From positions 1 to 38,245 of the forward strand of contig NZ_SMMC01000214.1 in NCBI RefSeq assembly GCF_009711445.1: a stretch of 38,245 nucleotides of DNA, read 5' to 3'. Each line of letters starts with the position of its first letter. The stretch's first letter is position 1. This document shows positions 8,049 through 16,639 of this stretch, in pieces. Under the pieces are notes generated by a model that saw nothing but the letters and a program-made list of their open reading frames with translations, did no database searches and had not been told where the DNA came from. The position numbers and the translations under genes were made by a program. This DNA comes from Curvivirga aplysinae. Its GTDB lineage: Bacteria > Pseudomonadota > Alphaproteobacteria > UBA8366 > Aestuariispiraceae.

Positions 8049-8327
8049 ATGGCAAGCGAAACCCAAAATACGGTCTTAAGCAAAATAATTAAATTGGCGG
8101 TGGCTAGTTTAATCGTAGGGTTTGTGGTGCATTTTTTTGGCCTGACGCCTGAACGTGTTTGGGAAAATTTAGGTGAAACCGTTCATGCACTTTGGGGAAT
8201 TGTGCAAGGTTTCTTCACTTGGGCTGGTGATTACATTCTGACAGGTGCGCTGATTGTAGTGCCAATCTGGGCTATTGTGACGGTATTAAAATATGTTAAC
8301 AACGCGATTTCTAATCGTAAGAAGTGA
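8049..8327 (+). CDS. DUF6460-family small membrane protein
   Basis: A 92-residue protein with two hydrophobic helices (about 12-30 and 60-82). The overall pattern, a first helix ending GLTPERVWENLGE and a second helix containing ALIVVPIWAIV, matches the DUF6460 family as I remember it in alphaproteobacteria. A GGAAG ribosome-binding site precedes the ATG. It follows the OmpA terminator, so it has its own promoter or depends on readthrough, and it is convergent with the ABC ATPase gene 21 bases away. Function unknown; inner-membrane location inferred. Confidence 0.7.
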   Translation: MASETQNTVLSKIIKLAVASLIVGFVVHFFGLTPERVWENLGETVHALWGIVQGFFTWAGDYILTGALIVVPIWAIVTVLKYVNNAISNRKK

Positions 8328-8348
8328 TCAATTTTATCGTCCGTTTTT

Positions 8349-9128
8349 TTAAGACGCTTCACGTAATTTCATTCTAATCGGTCCGTCTTTATCACCATTC
8401 AACATTTGTAGTAATGCTTGATGACCTGACGTTTTGGCATCATTACTTGGTCCTTGCCATTGAATGGCTTTGTCATGCAGTAAAGCGATATGGCTGTATC
8501 TCTTTTCTAGATCGGTCATATCACCAGTCACCACTAATGCCGTAGCATTCGTCCGTTTTACTAATTCTTGAATTAGATTCGTAATTGCTAAAGATAAAAT
8601 AGGGTCTAGGCCTGCTGTGGGATCATCCAAAATCAGAAAATCAGCTTCGGAAGCAATCGCACGTGCAAGTCCTACACGTTTTTGCATGCCGCCTGATAAA
8701 TCAGATGGATAAAGCAAAGCTGTTTCTGGTTTCAATCCGACTTTACCTAAAATTTCTATCGCTTTTTCATAGGCCTGTTTACGAGATAGACTTTTATTTG
8801 AAATAGGGCGAAAGCATACATTTTCCCAAATCGTTAAGCTATCAAATAGTGCATTTTGCTGAAACAAAACACCAATTCTATCCATCATGCGAGCTTTGTT
8901 TTTGCGGCTTAGTCTGTTTATATTCTGTCCTTCAATAGTGACACTTCCACTATCAATTGGGTATAGTCCAAGAAGGCATTTCAATAAAACAGATTTTCCG
9001 GATGCGCTTGGGCCGATTAAAGCTGTAACGGCGCCTTTGGGAATAGCAAGAGACACATCCTTCAAGACTAAATGGTCACCAAATGACTTAGTCAAATTTT
9101 CAATATGAATGATGTTTTCTTGGGACAT
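8349..9128 (-). CDS. MlaF-like ABC ATPase with altered catalytic residues
   Basis: A 259-residue ABC ATP-binding subunit resembling the MlaF/Mkl group, which powers phospholipid or lipid transport between membranes. Walker A is GPSASGKS (39-46), the signature LSGGMQKR is intact, and Walker B is FLILDDP followed by TAGLDP. Two normally conserved positions differ: the catalytic Glu after Walker B is Asp169, and the H-loop His is Gly202 (VVTGDM). No permease (MlaE) or MCE protein (MlaD) gene is adjacent; neighbours are mnmC upstream on the same strand and a convergent DUF6460 gene. It could be a slow or regulatory ATPase working with partners encoded elsewhere. Confidence 0.85.
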   Translation of the reverse strand: MSQENIIHIENLTKSFGDHLVLKDVSLAIPKGAVTALIGPSASGKSVLLKCLLGLYPIDSGSVTIEGQNINRLSRKNKARMMDRIGVLFQQNALFDSLTIWENVCFRPISNKSLSRKQAYEKAIEILGKVGLKPETALLYPSDLSGGMQKRVGLARAIASEADFLILDDPTAGLDPILSLAITNLIQELVKRTNATALVVTGDMTDLEKRYSHIALLHDKAIQWQGPSNDAKTSGHQALLQMLNGDKDGPIRMKLREAS

Positions 9129-9188
9129 GAGACAGGCCTTAAAATTCGTTTCGATGAGTTTAACTGTTTCGTAAGGGGCGGGGCAAGT

Positions 9189-11258
9189 TTAGTTTTCGTC
9201 ACGAAGATGTGGGGGGCGTTTCAGTTTTCGAATTTGAAACCGTGCAGGATGCAGTGCGATTAATTGATCCTTAGGTAAGGCGCATGGTTCCCCCGTCATC
9301 AGATCAGCCAGAACTTCTGCTAATAGAGGTGATGTTTGTACGCCACGACTGCCAAGTCCCGTCAGGCAATAGAGACCTTCATGGTATTGTCCTTCAGGAT
9401 ATCGATGAGATGGTTTACCATGATGAAGATCGCCATAGGCCTCTTCAAAAAATTCATAATCAGGTAACGGACCAACAATTGCCAGATGATCAGGGACCGT
9501 CGCTCTTAACCCTGCTCTGCCTGAAAATGTATTAAGTTCTTCTTCTAGGTCTAGATGTGGTAAAAACTTTGATACATTCTCTTTAATATCTAATCGGTCT
9601 TGTTCTCTCAGATGACGCCAGTCTGCCACTTCATCCGCATTTTTTTCCACAGGCGGGTTTTTGTCGAAATTCGCGTAGCTGGCACCTGCTACATGGAGTG
9701 GGATATCTTGCTGGTTTGTGGTGATATTCGCAGCGGGGCTGATATAGCCTTCAAATGCAATGCTGCAATTTAATTTACGACTTTTTTCTGTCGCTTTATA
9801 GTGAACAACTTGCCCTCGTTTTGCATGGAGAGGAACGTCCCAATCGGTCCATAGTTGATCCGCGTAAGGTCCATTTGCAAGAATGATAGCTGCATAATCT
9901 TCGGAGGTGAATTTCTTGTTATCTGCTAAGCCATGGAGCCGCCATCCGGTTTCAAGTTTTTCGATTCGTTGAATAAGATGGTTTGAATGAAAATTTTTAT
10001 GATTTTGGGCAGCTGAGATTACCCAATCACGCGGGGAAACACATCCAGCATATGGAAAATAAAGCGCATCTTGCTCAATTGTGGTTTTTGCAATTTCGCT
10101 GGCTTTGGCAGCAGAAACGAATTGCATGATATTAGCAGGAAGGCGCGCCGCGTCTATAAGCGATTGGAAACGAAAACTTTCGTCTTCAGTTCTGGCCAAT
10201 TGCAAGACACCTCGTTTGGGAAGCCAGACATTTTGTTTAAGACTTCCGGTTATGCCTGAATAATGTCGAACAGCATGTAAGAAGGCACTGGCATTAAATT
10301 TCCCGTCCAAGCTGTCCGCAGCAGTTAAGCGTGGTTGTACAAGGCCAATCAAATTCCCCGAGCCAACTGAAGCCGCTTCCGGTGCAGCTTCATATATATG
10401 CGTTTCAAAACCTCTTGCATTCAGGGCATGTGACGTCATGAAGGCAGCGATGCCACCACCAATTAAAGCGACTTTCTTCCCTGTTGATAGCGGCTGTGTT
10501 GGTGCGTACCAAGGTGTTTTATTGGACGAATTCTTTAAGATCTCTGAATTAAATGTGCCAGATAAGCATTCCCGTTTTTTGCCGAAACCGGGCCTCTTGG
10601 ACATTTTAAATCCTGCGGCTTCAAGTCCACGACGAACATGTCCTGCTGCTGTGAAGGTGGCAAGCTTAGCATCTGGTTTGGAAAGCCGAGCGATTTCATT
10701 ATAGAGATCTTCTGTCCACATGCTCTTATTTTGTGAAGGGGCAAATCCATCTAAAAACCAAGCGTCTACATAACCCTGTATTTGTGGGAACATTTCTGCG
10801 GCTGAACCGAAAAGAAGTGTGAGTGTCACACGCCCCTCATCAAATGAAATGCGATGAAGCCCTGGATGTATCTCTGGATAGGAAATACATAGCTTTTCCA
10901 TATATTCAGAGAGTTCAGGCCAGGCTGATAAGGCTTTTCGAATATCTTCGGTCTTAAGTGGGAAAGCCTCTACGGACAGGAAGTGTAGGCGTTGGTCAGG
11001 GTTACTGGAAGCATTCCATTCCTTCCATAAGTTTAGGAAGTTTAAGCCTGTTCCAAAGCCGGTTTCTCCCACGACTAGACATGGTGCATTCTCCCATATC
11101 TTACTTTCCCCGATACCTTCGATAAACACATATCGACTTTCGGCAAGTCCATCCGTTGGATTAAAGTAAATATCGCCAAACTCTATGGATTCTGGCGTAA
11201 TGCCGTCTTTCCATTTTAAGGTAGGAGATTGGAGTTTTTTATCTTGAGCAGAGGCCAT
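9189..11258 (-). CDS. mnmC: Bifunctional tRNA mnm5s2U biosynthesis protein MnmC
   Basis: Acts at the wobble uridine U34 of certain tRNAs: the C-terminal FAD oxidoreductase removes the carboxymethyl group from cmnm5s2U, and the N-terminal methyltransferase then makes mnm5s2U from SAM. At 689 residues the length is close to the E. coli enzyme (about 668). The N-terminal part has the SAM motif VGETGFGTGLNFL and the DUF752 signature DAWFLDGFAPSQNKSMW; the FAD motif is ALIGGGIAAF, and late motifs include GSRGVQTSPLLAEVLA. Both domains look intact. The gene starts 2 bases after the protease gene ends, so the two are probably co-transcribed and perhaps translationally coupled. The ABC ATPase follows in the same direction. 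Confidence 0.93.
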   Translation of the reverse strand: MASAQDKKLQSPTLKWKDGITPESIEFGDIYFNPTDGLAESRYVFIEGIGESKIWENAPCLVVGETGFGTGLNFLNLWKEWNASSNPDQRLHFLSVEAFPLKTEDIRKALSAWPELSEYMEKLCISYPEIHPGLHRISFDEGRVTLTLLFGSAAEMFPQIQGYVDAWFLDGFAPSQNKSMWTEDLYNEIARLSKPDAKLATFTAAGHVRRGLEAAGFKMSKRPGFGKKRECLSGTFNSEILKNSSNKTPWYAPTQPLSTGKKVALIGGGIAAFMTSHALNARGFETHIYEAAPEAASVGSGNLIGLVQPRLTAADSLDGKFNASAFLHAVRHYSGITGSLKQNVWLPKRGVLQLARTEDESFRFQSLIDAARLPANIMQFVSAAKASEIAKTTIEQDALYFPYAGCVSPRDWVISAAQNHKNFHSNHLIQRIEKLETGWRLHGLADNKKFTSEDYAAIILANGPYADQLWTDWDVPLHAKRGQVVHYKATEKSRKLNCSIAFEGYISPAANITTNQQDIPLHVAGASYANFDKNPPVEKNADEVADWRHLREQDRLDIKENVSKFLPHLDLEEELNTFSGRAGLRATVPDHLAIVGPLPDYEFFEEAYGDLHHGKPSHRYPEGQYHEGLYCLTGLGSRGVQTSPLLAEVLADLMTGEPCALPKDQLIALHPARFQIRKLKRPPHLRDEN

Positions 11259-11260
11259 GC

Positions 11261-12115
11261 TTATTCAATAGAAGATGTGGGGGCTTGTCCCTTGGTGTAG
11301 TGAATGATTTGTTCTCTGGAAAAAGCCTTACCATCATTTAGCAACTCTGCCATATACTTTTCAAGTGGTTCCAAGGTAACAGCGTAATTTGTTTTGTTTT
11401 CATAGTTTACGGCGGCGTTTATCCCAATGAGTGTGGCATAATTTTTATAAAAGATTGCAATCGGGCCACCTGAATCCCCTTCAACTAATTGGCAACTATG
11501 TCTCAAAAGCACCTGATCATCAGCAGACATTTTCAATCCACATTTGGTTTCAACTGTTAAGGCGTGTATGCGGTCTCTTGGATAACCGGCGACGAGAACT
11601 TTCCCACGTGAGTTGATCGTATCTCCTAAAGTTTTTGTATTAAATACACCCCAACCAAGATAACCCGTCTCTTTACCGATGGGGTCTTTCAACTTAATTA
11701 ATGCCCAGTCATTTCGGATTTGATCACGGCTGACATATTTTCCCTTGGATTTAAATTTATTATTGCTAATGATTTCTATGCCAGTGGTATGAGCCAGAAA
11801 TTTTTCTTTCTGATATCCTGCAGAAAAATGTACAATTTGGGGGTTCACGACACTATCAGTCAAAGGGTTGATCACACAATGTGCTGCCGTGATTAAGATA
11901 TCTTCGGCAATTAATGTGCCTGTACAACTGGATCGATTTGAAAAGCCTGCCCAATTGACAGTGCCAATCGCACTATAGGGGTAGGATGTCGCATTTTTTA
12001 TTTCACGATGTTTTGTCGTTGGAATATCTAAAGTGAATTCTGTGGCGAAAGCGCTGTGCACAAAGGTCAAACTTAAAAGGCTAATGGAAAGACAGAGTTT
12101 AATGGAAAATCGCAT
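11261..12115 (-). CDS. Secreted trypsin-like serine protease
   Basis: A 284-residue protein with a Sec signal peptide (about 1-24, cleavage near AFA-T). The chymotrypsin-fold catalytic triad is visible: His79 in TAAHC, Asp136 in NDWALIKL and Ser215 in GDSGGP. Cysteines C64/C80 and C192/C208 sit where the family forms disulphides. There is no PDZ domain, so it is not DegP-like; it resembles the V8/trypsin-like single-domain proteases. Location is periplasmic or extracellular. Its stop codon is 2 bases from the mnmC start, an unexpected pairing of a secreted protease with a tRNA-modifying enzyme. Substrate unknown. Confidence 0.88.
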   Translation of the reverse strand: MRFSIKLCLSISLLSLTFVHSAFATEFTLDIPTTKHREIKNATSYPYSAIGTVNWAGFSNRSSCTGTLIAEDILITAAHCVINPLTDSVVNPQIVHFSAGYQKEKFLAHTTGIEIISNNKFKSKGKYVSRDQIRNDWALIKLKDPIGKETGYLGWGVFNTKTLGDTINSRGKVLVAGYPRDRIHALTVETKCGLKMSADDQVLLRHSCQLVEGDSGGPIAIFYKNYATLIGINAAVNYENKTNYAVTLEPLEKYMAELLNDGKAFSREQIIHYTKGQAPTSSIE

Positions 12116-12170
12116 GAGACACCCTAACGTTGGAAATGCTATGAGAACTATAAGCGATTGTTTTTACTTG

Positions 12171-13439
12171 TCATGCGAAAATTGCTGAAACCGTAACCCC
12201 AGTCAAGTCAAGGGATGTTTCAAGACCACGCAACTCAACATCAATGCCGTTTTCTGTTAATCCATCTGCAGCTTGCTGGTATGCAAATTGTACGACAATG
12301 TCATTGGCATCTGATACATATAAGTCGGTAATGGCCATGTTGATATTGCCATCCGGAAGCGTTTCTGATGCTTTGACTCGAAGGTCATTTTGTTCAATAG
12401 CATCTAAAGCATCTGTATAGCCTAAACTATCCACACCGGAAATTAAAAGAGTCAGGCGCTTGGTTGACGTTTCGTCTTCTGTGTAAAAGGTATATCTGAG
12501 AGTAGGTTCATCGCCATCATAAGCATCTGCACGTTCACCACTGGTCGTGATGGATACTGTTTGATATTCTCCACGTGCTTCATAGGTGCCATTGTCATCA
12601 GCATCTTCTAGCTCAATGAAAGACAGATAATCTGTATTTTTATTATTGGCTGCTGTATAGGTGTAGTTAGCTAAATCAGAATATACGATTACAGTGTCTT
12701 TGGAGATTTCTGTATTTGTTGAGTCAGTAATTGTACCGACACCATCTGAACCAACTTCACTAAGCAAGCGTATCGCGAGATCAGTGGGGCTTCCTTGCGA
12801 ATTTGCGAGAAGTAATTCTGCTAGATTAATACTTTCACCTTGAGCGAGGCTAATGCGTTGGAAAAATTGGGTGTTTAAGTTGTCATCTTCTACAACGCCA
12901 TCATAAGTGGTTCCAAATGAATCTAATTCACTGGGACGATTGGTATAAGAAACAATCAGATTATCGAGATCCTTAGCCGTATAATTCACAGCATTTGAAA
13001 CGATTCCTTGTGCTTGTTCAGAAAGCAGAATTTCAAAGGAAGTGTTACTCAAGATGCTTCCGGCAATATTGCGGATGGTCGGTAAGCTATCGATTAAGCC
13101 CTGATTGTTGAGATAGTCATAAGCACGTTGTGCAAGTTCTGTATTAGAGGACGCAGAAAAGCCTCCTTCGCCCACACCTGTGACTTGGGATGACAATAAT
13201 AAGGTGTTTGTCAGCCCTATATCTACCGGACGATAGAATAGGGAAGGTGTGTCGTTACTATAACCGACAATCTGCCTTGTATCACTGACCACACCACCCT
13301 GAATGCCCGTCGGGTCCAGAACCGTACGGAACGCTCGCGATAGCGAGGATACGCCACTTTCTGCGAAGCCGGCGGCGGCTAACGTAGAAAAGATCGAGTT
13401 TTCCGAAAACACTGAACTGACGCCTGTATTAAGCGTCAT
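12171..13439 (-). CDS. Cysteine-free acidic protein, unknown, possibly secreted
   Basis: I prefer the ATG at 13439 (422 residues) over the TTG 39 bases upstream, because an AAGAG-type site lies at a reasonable distance. The protein has no cysteine, very few lysines and many Asp, Thr, Ser and Asn residues, typical of exported surface or appendage proteins. There is no Sec signal peptide. The N-terminal about 50 residues are Ala/Ser/Phe-rich, and the C-terminus alternates hydrophobic and polar residues, ending in SAIFA, which is compatible with a type I secretion tail but not diagnostic. The middle looks beta-rich. No family recognised. It lies alone between the protease and the dehydrogenase genes on the minus strand. 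Confidence 0.6.
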   Translation of the reverse strand: MTLNTGVSSVFSENSIFSTLAAAGFAESGVSSLSRAFRTVLDPTGIQGGVVSDTRQIVGYSNDTPSLFYRPVDIGLTNTLLLSSQVTGVGEGGFSASSNTELAQRAYDYLNNQGLIDSLPTIRNIAGSILSNTSFEILLSEQAQGIVSNAVNYTAKDLDNLIVSYTNRPSELDSFGTTYDGVVEDDNLNTQFFQRISLAQGESINLAELLLANSQGSPTDLAIRLLSEVGSDGVGTITDSTNTEISKDTVIVYSDLANYTYTAANNKNTDYLSFIELEDADDNGTYEARGEYQTVSITTSGERADAYDGDEPTLRYTFYTEDETSTKRLTLLISGVDSLGYTDALDAIEQNDLRVKASETLPDGNINMAITDLYVSDANDIVVQFAYQQAADGLTENGIDVELRGLETSLDLTGVTVSAIFA

Positions 13440-13533
13440 CTCTCTCTCACTCTTGTCCAAAAATTTCGTATATGACAATTATCTTACGAAAAAATATAAG
13501 AATCTCCAAGCCTTATTTTCTGCGGAAGTTGGA

Positions 13534-13571
13534 CAAAAAGAAAAGGCACCATATAAAGATAGCGCCTTTTC
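13534..13571 (-). terminator. Intrinsic terminator after 3-hydroxyacyl-CoA dehydrogenase
   Basis: Read on the minus strand, GAAAAGGC and GCCTTTTC form a perfect 8-bp stem (13540-13547 and 13564-13571) with a 16-nt loop, followed by a five-T run. It lies about 26 bases past the dehydrogenase stop, separating that gene from the acidic unknown gene. Confidence 0.85.
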
Positions 13572-13596
13572 GAAACATTATGCGAAGATATTAAGT

Positions 13597-14697
13597 TTAT
13601 CCACGTAAGCTTCCAACCTTATCAATAGAGGATGGCATTGCATGACCATATTGATCAATGATCGGGGTCAAGATACGTGTTACTTCTTCTTTGCCCAAGC
13701 TATCCATTAACTCACATGGGGCTTTGCCGAAGCGTAGTGCAAGACCTGCACCCATATCAATTTCACCAGCGGTGGCAACATTTTCATCCAAAGCTTGTAA
13801 AACTGGGAAGAATGCAGCGGCACGAAGACGATCAGCAACTACAGCATCATTTTCTGGGTTGCCTTCATCTGCATCATCAATTGCGTAATCTTCGCCTTTT
13901 GGCCCCTTGTCTTTAAGGCTTTCAGCAACGCTATAGAAGGCGCCATGTGGCGCTAGATTGGTCTGTGCATGGTACATTACGGAGGATTTTACCAAATTGG
14001 TGACCATCATTGGTCCTGCCGCAACTTCCATACATTCTTGCGCAACGCGGTCCAATTGTTTCGCAGATGCAATACCTTCATCCAACATACGCACAGCTTC
14101 ATTTGCATAAGGGACAAAGAAACGATTGATCGCAAAACCAAAGTTATCGGAACAGGCAATTGGTTTCTTTGCTGTATTTTTACAGAATTCAAGGCAACGC
14201 GCAAAAACAGCATCATCCGTTTCTTCGCCTTTAACAACTTCTACGATTGGGTTGATGGCAGCAGGATTGAAATAATGTAAGCCTAGGAAATTATTAGGAT
14301 TTTTAACTGTTTTTTGTAAGTCGGATACACGCAAACAAGATGTATTTGTGGCAATCACTGCATCATCAGGCATGATATCGTTTAATTTTTTGAATAATTC
14401 TTCTTTAACTGAAAATTCTTCAAAGATTGCTTCGATGACCAAATCACATTCACCACATTTGGCAAGGTCTGTTGTCCCTTCTACCAGAGACATTGCTTTT
14501 TCTACGTCAGCATCGGAAATTTTGCCTTTTTCTGCTGCCCGGCTAAAGAATTTATTCACAGCTGCAACACCGCGATCTACGCCTTCTTGTGCTGTATCAA
14601 CAAGAATAACAGCAACACCTTGCTGTGCAAGATTAGTTGCAATACCTGAACCCATGGTGCCTGCACCAACAATCCCAACTTTTGTGAAACTCATCAT
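13597..14697 (-). CDS. 3-hydroxyacyl-CoA dehydrogenase
   Basis: Oxidises (S)-3-hydroxyacyl-CoA with NAD+ in beta-oxidation, or works in the acetoacetyl-CoA/3-hydroxybutyryl-CoA direction. The N-terminal Rossmann fold has [19 protein letters not shown], and the catalytic His is in GLHYFNPA around residue 140. The C-terminal dimerisation domain (about 185-366) includes [18 protein letters not shown] and ends with [15 protein letters not shown]. At 366 residues it is longer than simple Hbd (about 280-290), with an insertion-like acidic stretch around [12 protein letters not shown]. No hydratase is fused or adjacent. Two consecutive ATG codons open the ORF; the second is better spaced from the GAG site. 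A 14-bp palindrome and a PhaR-like inverted repeat lie upstream. Confidence 0.9.
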   Translation of the reverse strand: MMSFTKVGIVGAGTMGSGIATNLAQQGVAVILVDTAQEGVDRGVAAVNKFFSRAAEKGKISDADVEKAMSLVEGTTDLAKCGECDLVIEAIFEEFSVKEELFKKLNDIMPDDAVIATNTSCLRVSDLQKTVKNPNNFLGLHYFNPAAINPIVEVVKGEETDDAVFARCLEFCKNTAKKPIACSDNFGFAINRFFVPYANEAVRMLDEGIASAKQLDRVAQECMEVAAGPMMVTNLVKSSVMYHAQTNLAPHGAFYSVAESLKDKGPKGEDYAIDDADEGNPENDAVVADRLRAAAFFPVLQALDENVATAGEIDMGAGLALRFGKAPCELMDSLGKEEVTRILTPIIDQYGHAMPSSIDKVGSLRG

Positions 14698-14739
14698 TTT
14701 TACTCACGTCTTTATGGTTAACTTTTCAGCCGAGCCCTA

Positions 14740-14753
14740 AATAAGGCCTTATT
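14740..14753. promoter_or_regulatory. 14-bp perfect palindrome upstream of dehydrogenase gene
   Basis: AATAAGGCCTTATT is a perfect palindrome 43 bases before the 3-hydroxyacyl-CoA dehydrogenase start, flanked by CCC on one side and GGG on the other. The size and position suit a dimeric repressor operator; the regulator cannot be named from this. Confidence 0.4.
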
Positions 14754-14847
14754 CGGGTGAGGCATCATGACCAGTTTAAAAATTAATGTCATTGATGTTT
14801 CACTGAAATCAGCACTATATTTATGGAGAAATTCCCTGCTTCTTCGG

Positions 14848-14867
14848 AATTGTGCAATGCAACAATT
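14848..14867. promoter_or_regulatory. Inverted repeat resembling a PhaR operator
   Basis: AATTGT and ACAATT flank an 8-base GCAATGCA core, making a 20-bp near-perfect palindrome rich in TGC/GCA. It sits in the divergent region between the 3-hydroxyacyl-CoA dehydrogenase gene and the TPR/glycosyltransferase-like gene, about 60 bases from the latter's start. TGC...GCA palindromes are recognised by PhaR, the polyhydroxyalkanoate regulator of alphaproteobacteria; the match is from memory. Confidence 0.4.
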
Positions 14868-14927
14868 TTGAAGTCAAGATTTGTGTGATATTTTAGAATT
14901 TCAAGAACCAAGATTTAGAGCTTTTGA

Positions 14928-16589
14928 ATGTCCGACGCCAAAACGCAAGCTATGATGAAACAAGCCTTTTTGCTGGACCGCCAGGGAAATGGGTCTATGG
15001 CTGTTATGCTATGGCGTAAAATTCTTCTTGCTCACCCAGATCATGTGCCTTCGATTTACTATATGGCAGATGTGCTTTTTCGACTTGGTCGCCTTTCTGA
15101 GGCAGAAGCAGCATTGCGTGTTGCGTTGGAACGCGCGTCTGGTGAAGCTCATATTTGGGTGTTGCTTGGGAAGGTTTTGACTGACTGGGGAGAAGGCAGT
15201 CTGCGAGAAGCGGAAGAATGTTTCCATAACGCAATCGCACGTAATCCTGATAGCCCGGAAGGTCAGATTGGGCTTGGTGAATTTTATCTGTCACAACAAC
15301 GGGTGATGGAAGCAATGGCTGCTTTTCAGATGGCTGCAGATAAAGCGCCGGATAATCCTAAAGCATTGCGTGGGCTTGGCGAGGGATGGTGGCAACGTGG
15401 TCAAATGGAAGAAGCGCTCAGATGTTTCCGTGAAGCGCATGAAAAGGCACCAGATAATAAAATGGTGGAATTGCGTTATGCGACAGCATTACTTTCAACA
15501 GGAAATTATCTTGAGGGTTGGCCAAAATTTGAAGCGCGCTTAAAGGAAAGGCGCGCCTTGCCGATTACCGATTTACCAATCTGGGATGGTACTGATTTAC
15601 GCAATCGCGGTTTAATCGTGATATGTGAAGGTGGTTATGCGGAAACAGTTCAGTTTTGCCGTGTGGCAGGGCTTGTGAATCTTGTATTCCCTGAAGCAAA
15701 GGTTTCTTTGGTTGTCGCAGATGAGATGAAGCCTCTTTTGCGCACGATGCGCTGGTCTGTAACCGTGATAGGTGAAAGTGAGCGTTGGCCGGAAGCCGCC
15801 GCATGGGTGCCATTACTTTCCATTCCCGCAATTTTAAAGATGGATAAAACCGAAATTCCAAATCGTGTTCCATATCTTCGGCCTGACCCGACAGCTTTGG
15901 CGCCTTGGCGTGAAAGAATGGGCGAAGGCATTAAAATTGCGATAGCATGGCATGGAAATGAGCCCGCCTTTGATGATCGAGAGCGAAAAATTCCGCTAAA
16001 TGCCTTTGAGGCTATTCAAAAATTAAATGATGTTTCCTTGATTTCTGTTCAAAAGGGTGAGGGGCAGCAAGATATAGATAACGTTCCTTTTCCAATTTGG
16101 GATTTTAATGAAGATTTGGACGAAGCTGGCGGCGCTTTCGTCGATACGTTGGCTGTACTAGAATGTTGCGCTCTTGTGATTACTGTTGATAGCGTTATTG
16201 CGCATTTGGCTGGTGCTTTGGGGAAACCTGTATGGGTGCCATTACCTGCAGGTCAACCAGATTGGCGCTGGGCTGCAGATGGTCGTGACACTGCATGGTA
16301 TCCAACGATGGAATTATTCCCTGCCGATCCCCACGAAAATTGGACAGATCTTTTGATGCGTTTGGCACGTAGACTTGAAATGATGCAAAAAGGGATTGAT
16401 CCGGATGAGTTGGACAAATCTTTGACACAATCAGCAGATATCCCTCAATCTATACCTTCATCAGATGAAGAAATGAGCATTAGTAAAAAGACGAAAGATA
16501 TGAGTTCGTCTGCAAATATGGAGAATATGGATCCCATGACTGGCATGATCGCTTCGATGCCTTCACAAAATGGTGATTTGATTGAATAA
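14928..16589 (+). CDS. TPR protein with GT-B glycosyltransferase-like domain
   Basis: A 553-residue protein. Residues about 5-190 are tandem TPRs, with units such as AEAALRVALERASGEAHIWV and a repeated alanine/proline pattern (AADKAPDNPKALRGLGEGWW). Residues about 200-490 resemble the GT-B half-domains of GT9/GT41-like TPR proteins: AIAWHGNEP, then CALVITVDSVIAHLAGALGK (the nucleotide-sugar-side signature), PDWRWAADGRDTAWYPTMEL and a final helix. The last about 50 residues are Ser/Met-rich and disordered. It may add sugars to surface or flagellar proteins, but catalytic activity is not certain. A small periplasmic TPR protein follows 50 bases downstream. Confidence 0.75.
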   Translation: MSDAKTQAMMKQAFLLDRQGNGSMAVMLWRKILLAHPDHVPSIYYMADVLFRLGRLSEAEAALRVALERASGEAHIWVLLGKVLTDWGEGSLREAEECFHNAIARNPDSPEGQIGLGEFYLSQQRVMEAMAAFQMAADKAPDNPKALRGLGEGWWQRGQMEEALRCFREAHEKAPDNKMVELRYATALLSTGNYLEGWPKFEARLKERRALPITDLPIWDGTDLRNRGLIVICEGGYAETVQFCRVAGLVNLVFPEAKVSLVVADEMKPLLRTMRWSVTVIGESERWPEAAAWVPLLSIPAILKMDKTEIPNRVPYLRPDPTALAPWRERMGEGIKIAIAWHGNEPAFDDRERKIPLNAFEAIQKLNDVSLISVQKGEGQQDIDNVPFPIWDFNEDLDEAGGAFVDTLAVLECCALVITVDSVIAHLAGALGKPVWVPLPAGQPDWRWAADGRDTAWYPTMELFPADPHENWTDLLMRLARRLEMMQKGIDPDELDKSLTQSADIPQSIPSSDEEMSISKKTKDMSSSANMENMDPMTGMIASMPSQNGDLIE

Positions 16590-16639
16590 ACATAAGACCA
16601 CATCTAAATAGAAGTTTGGATGAGAAGAGGATTGTTAAC

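Noticed and set aside
13597-14697. Fusion of the dehydrogenase with a hydratase
   Set aside because: The 366-residue chain has only the NAD-binding and C-terminal dehydrogenase domains; no crotonase motif is visible.
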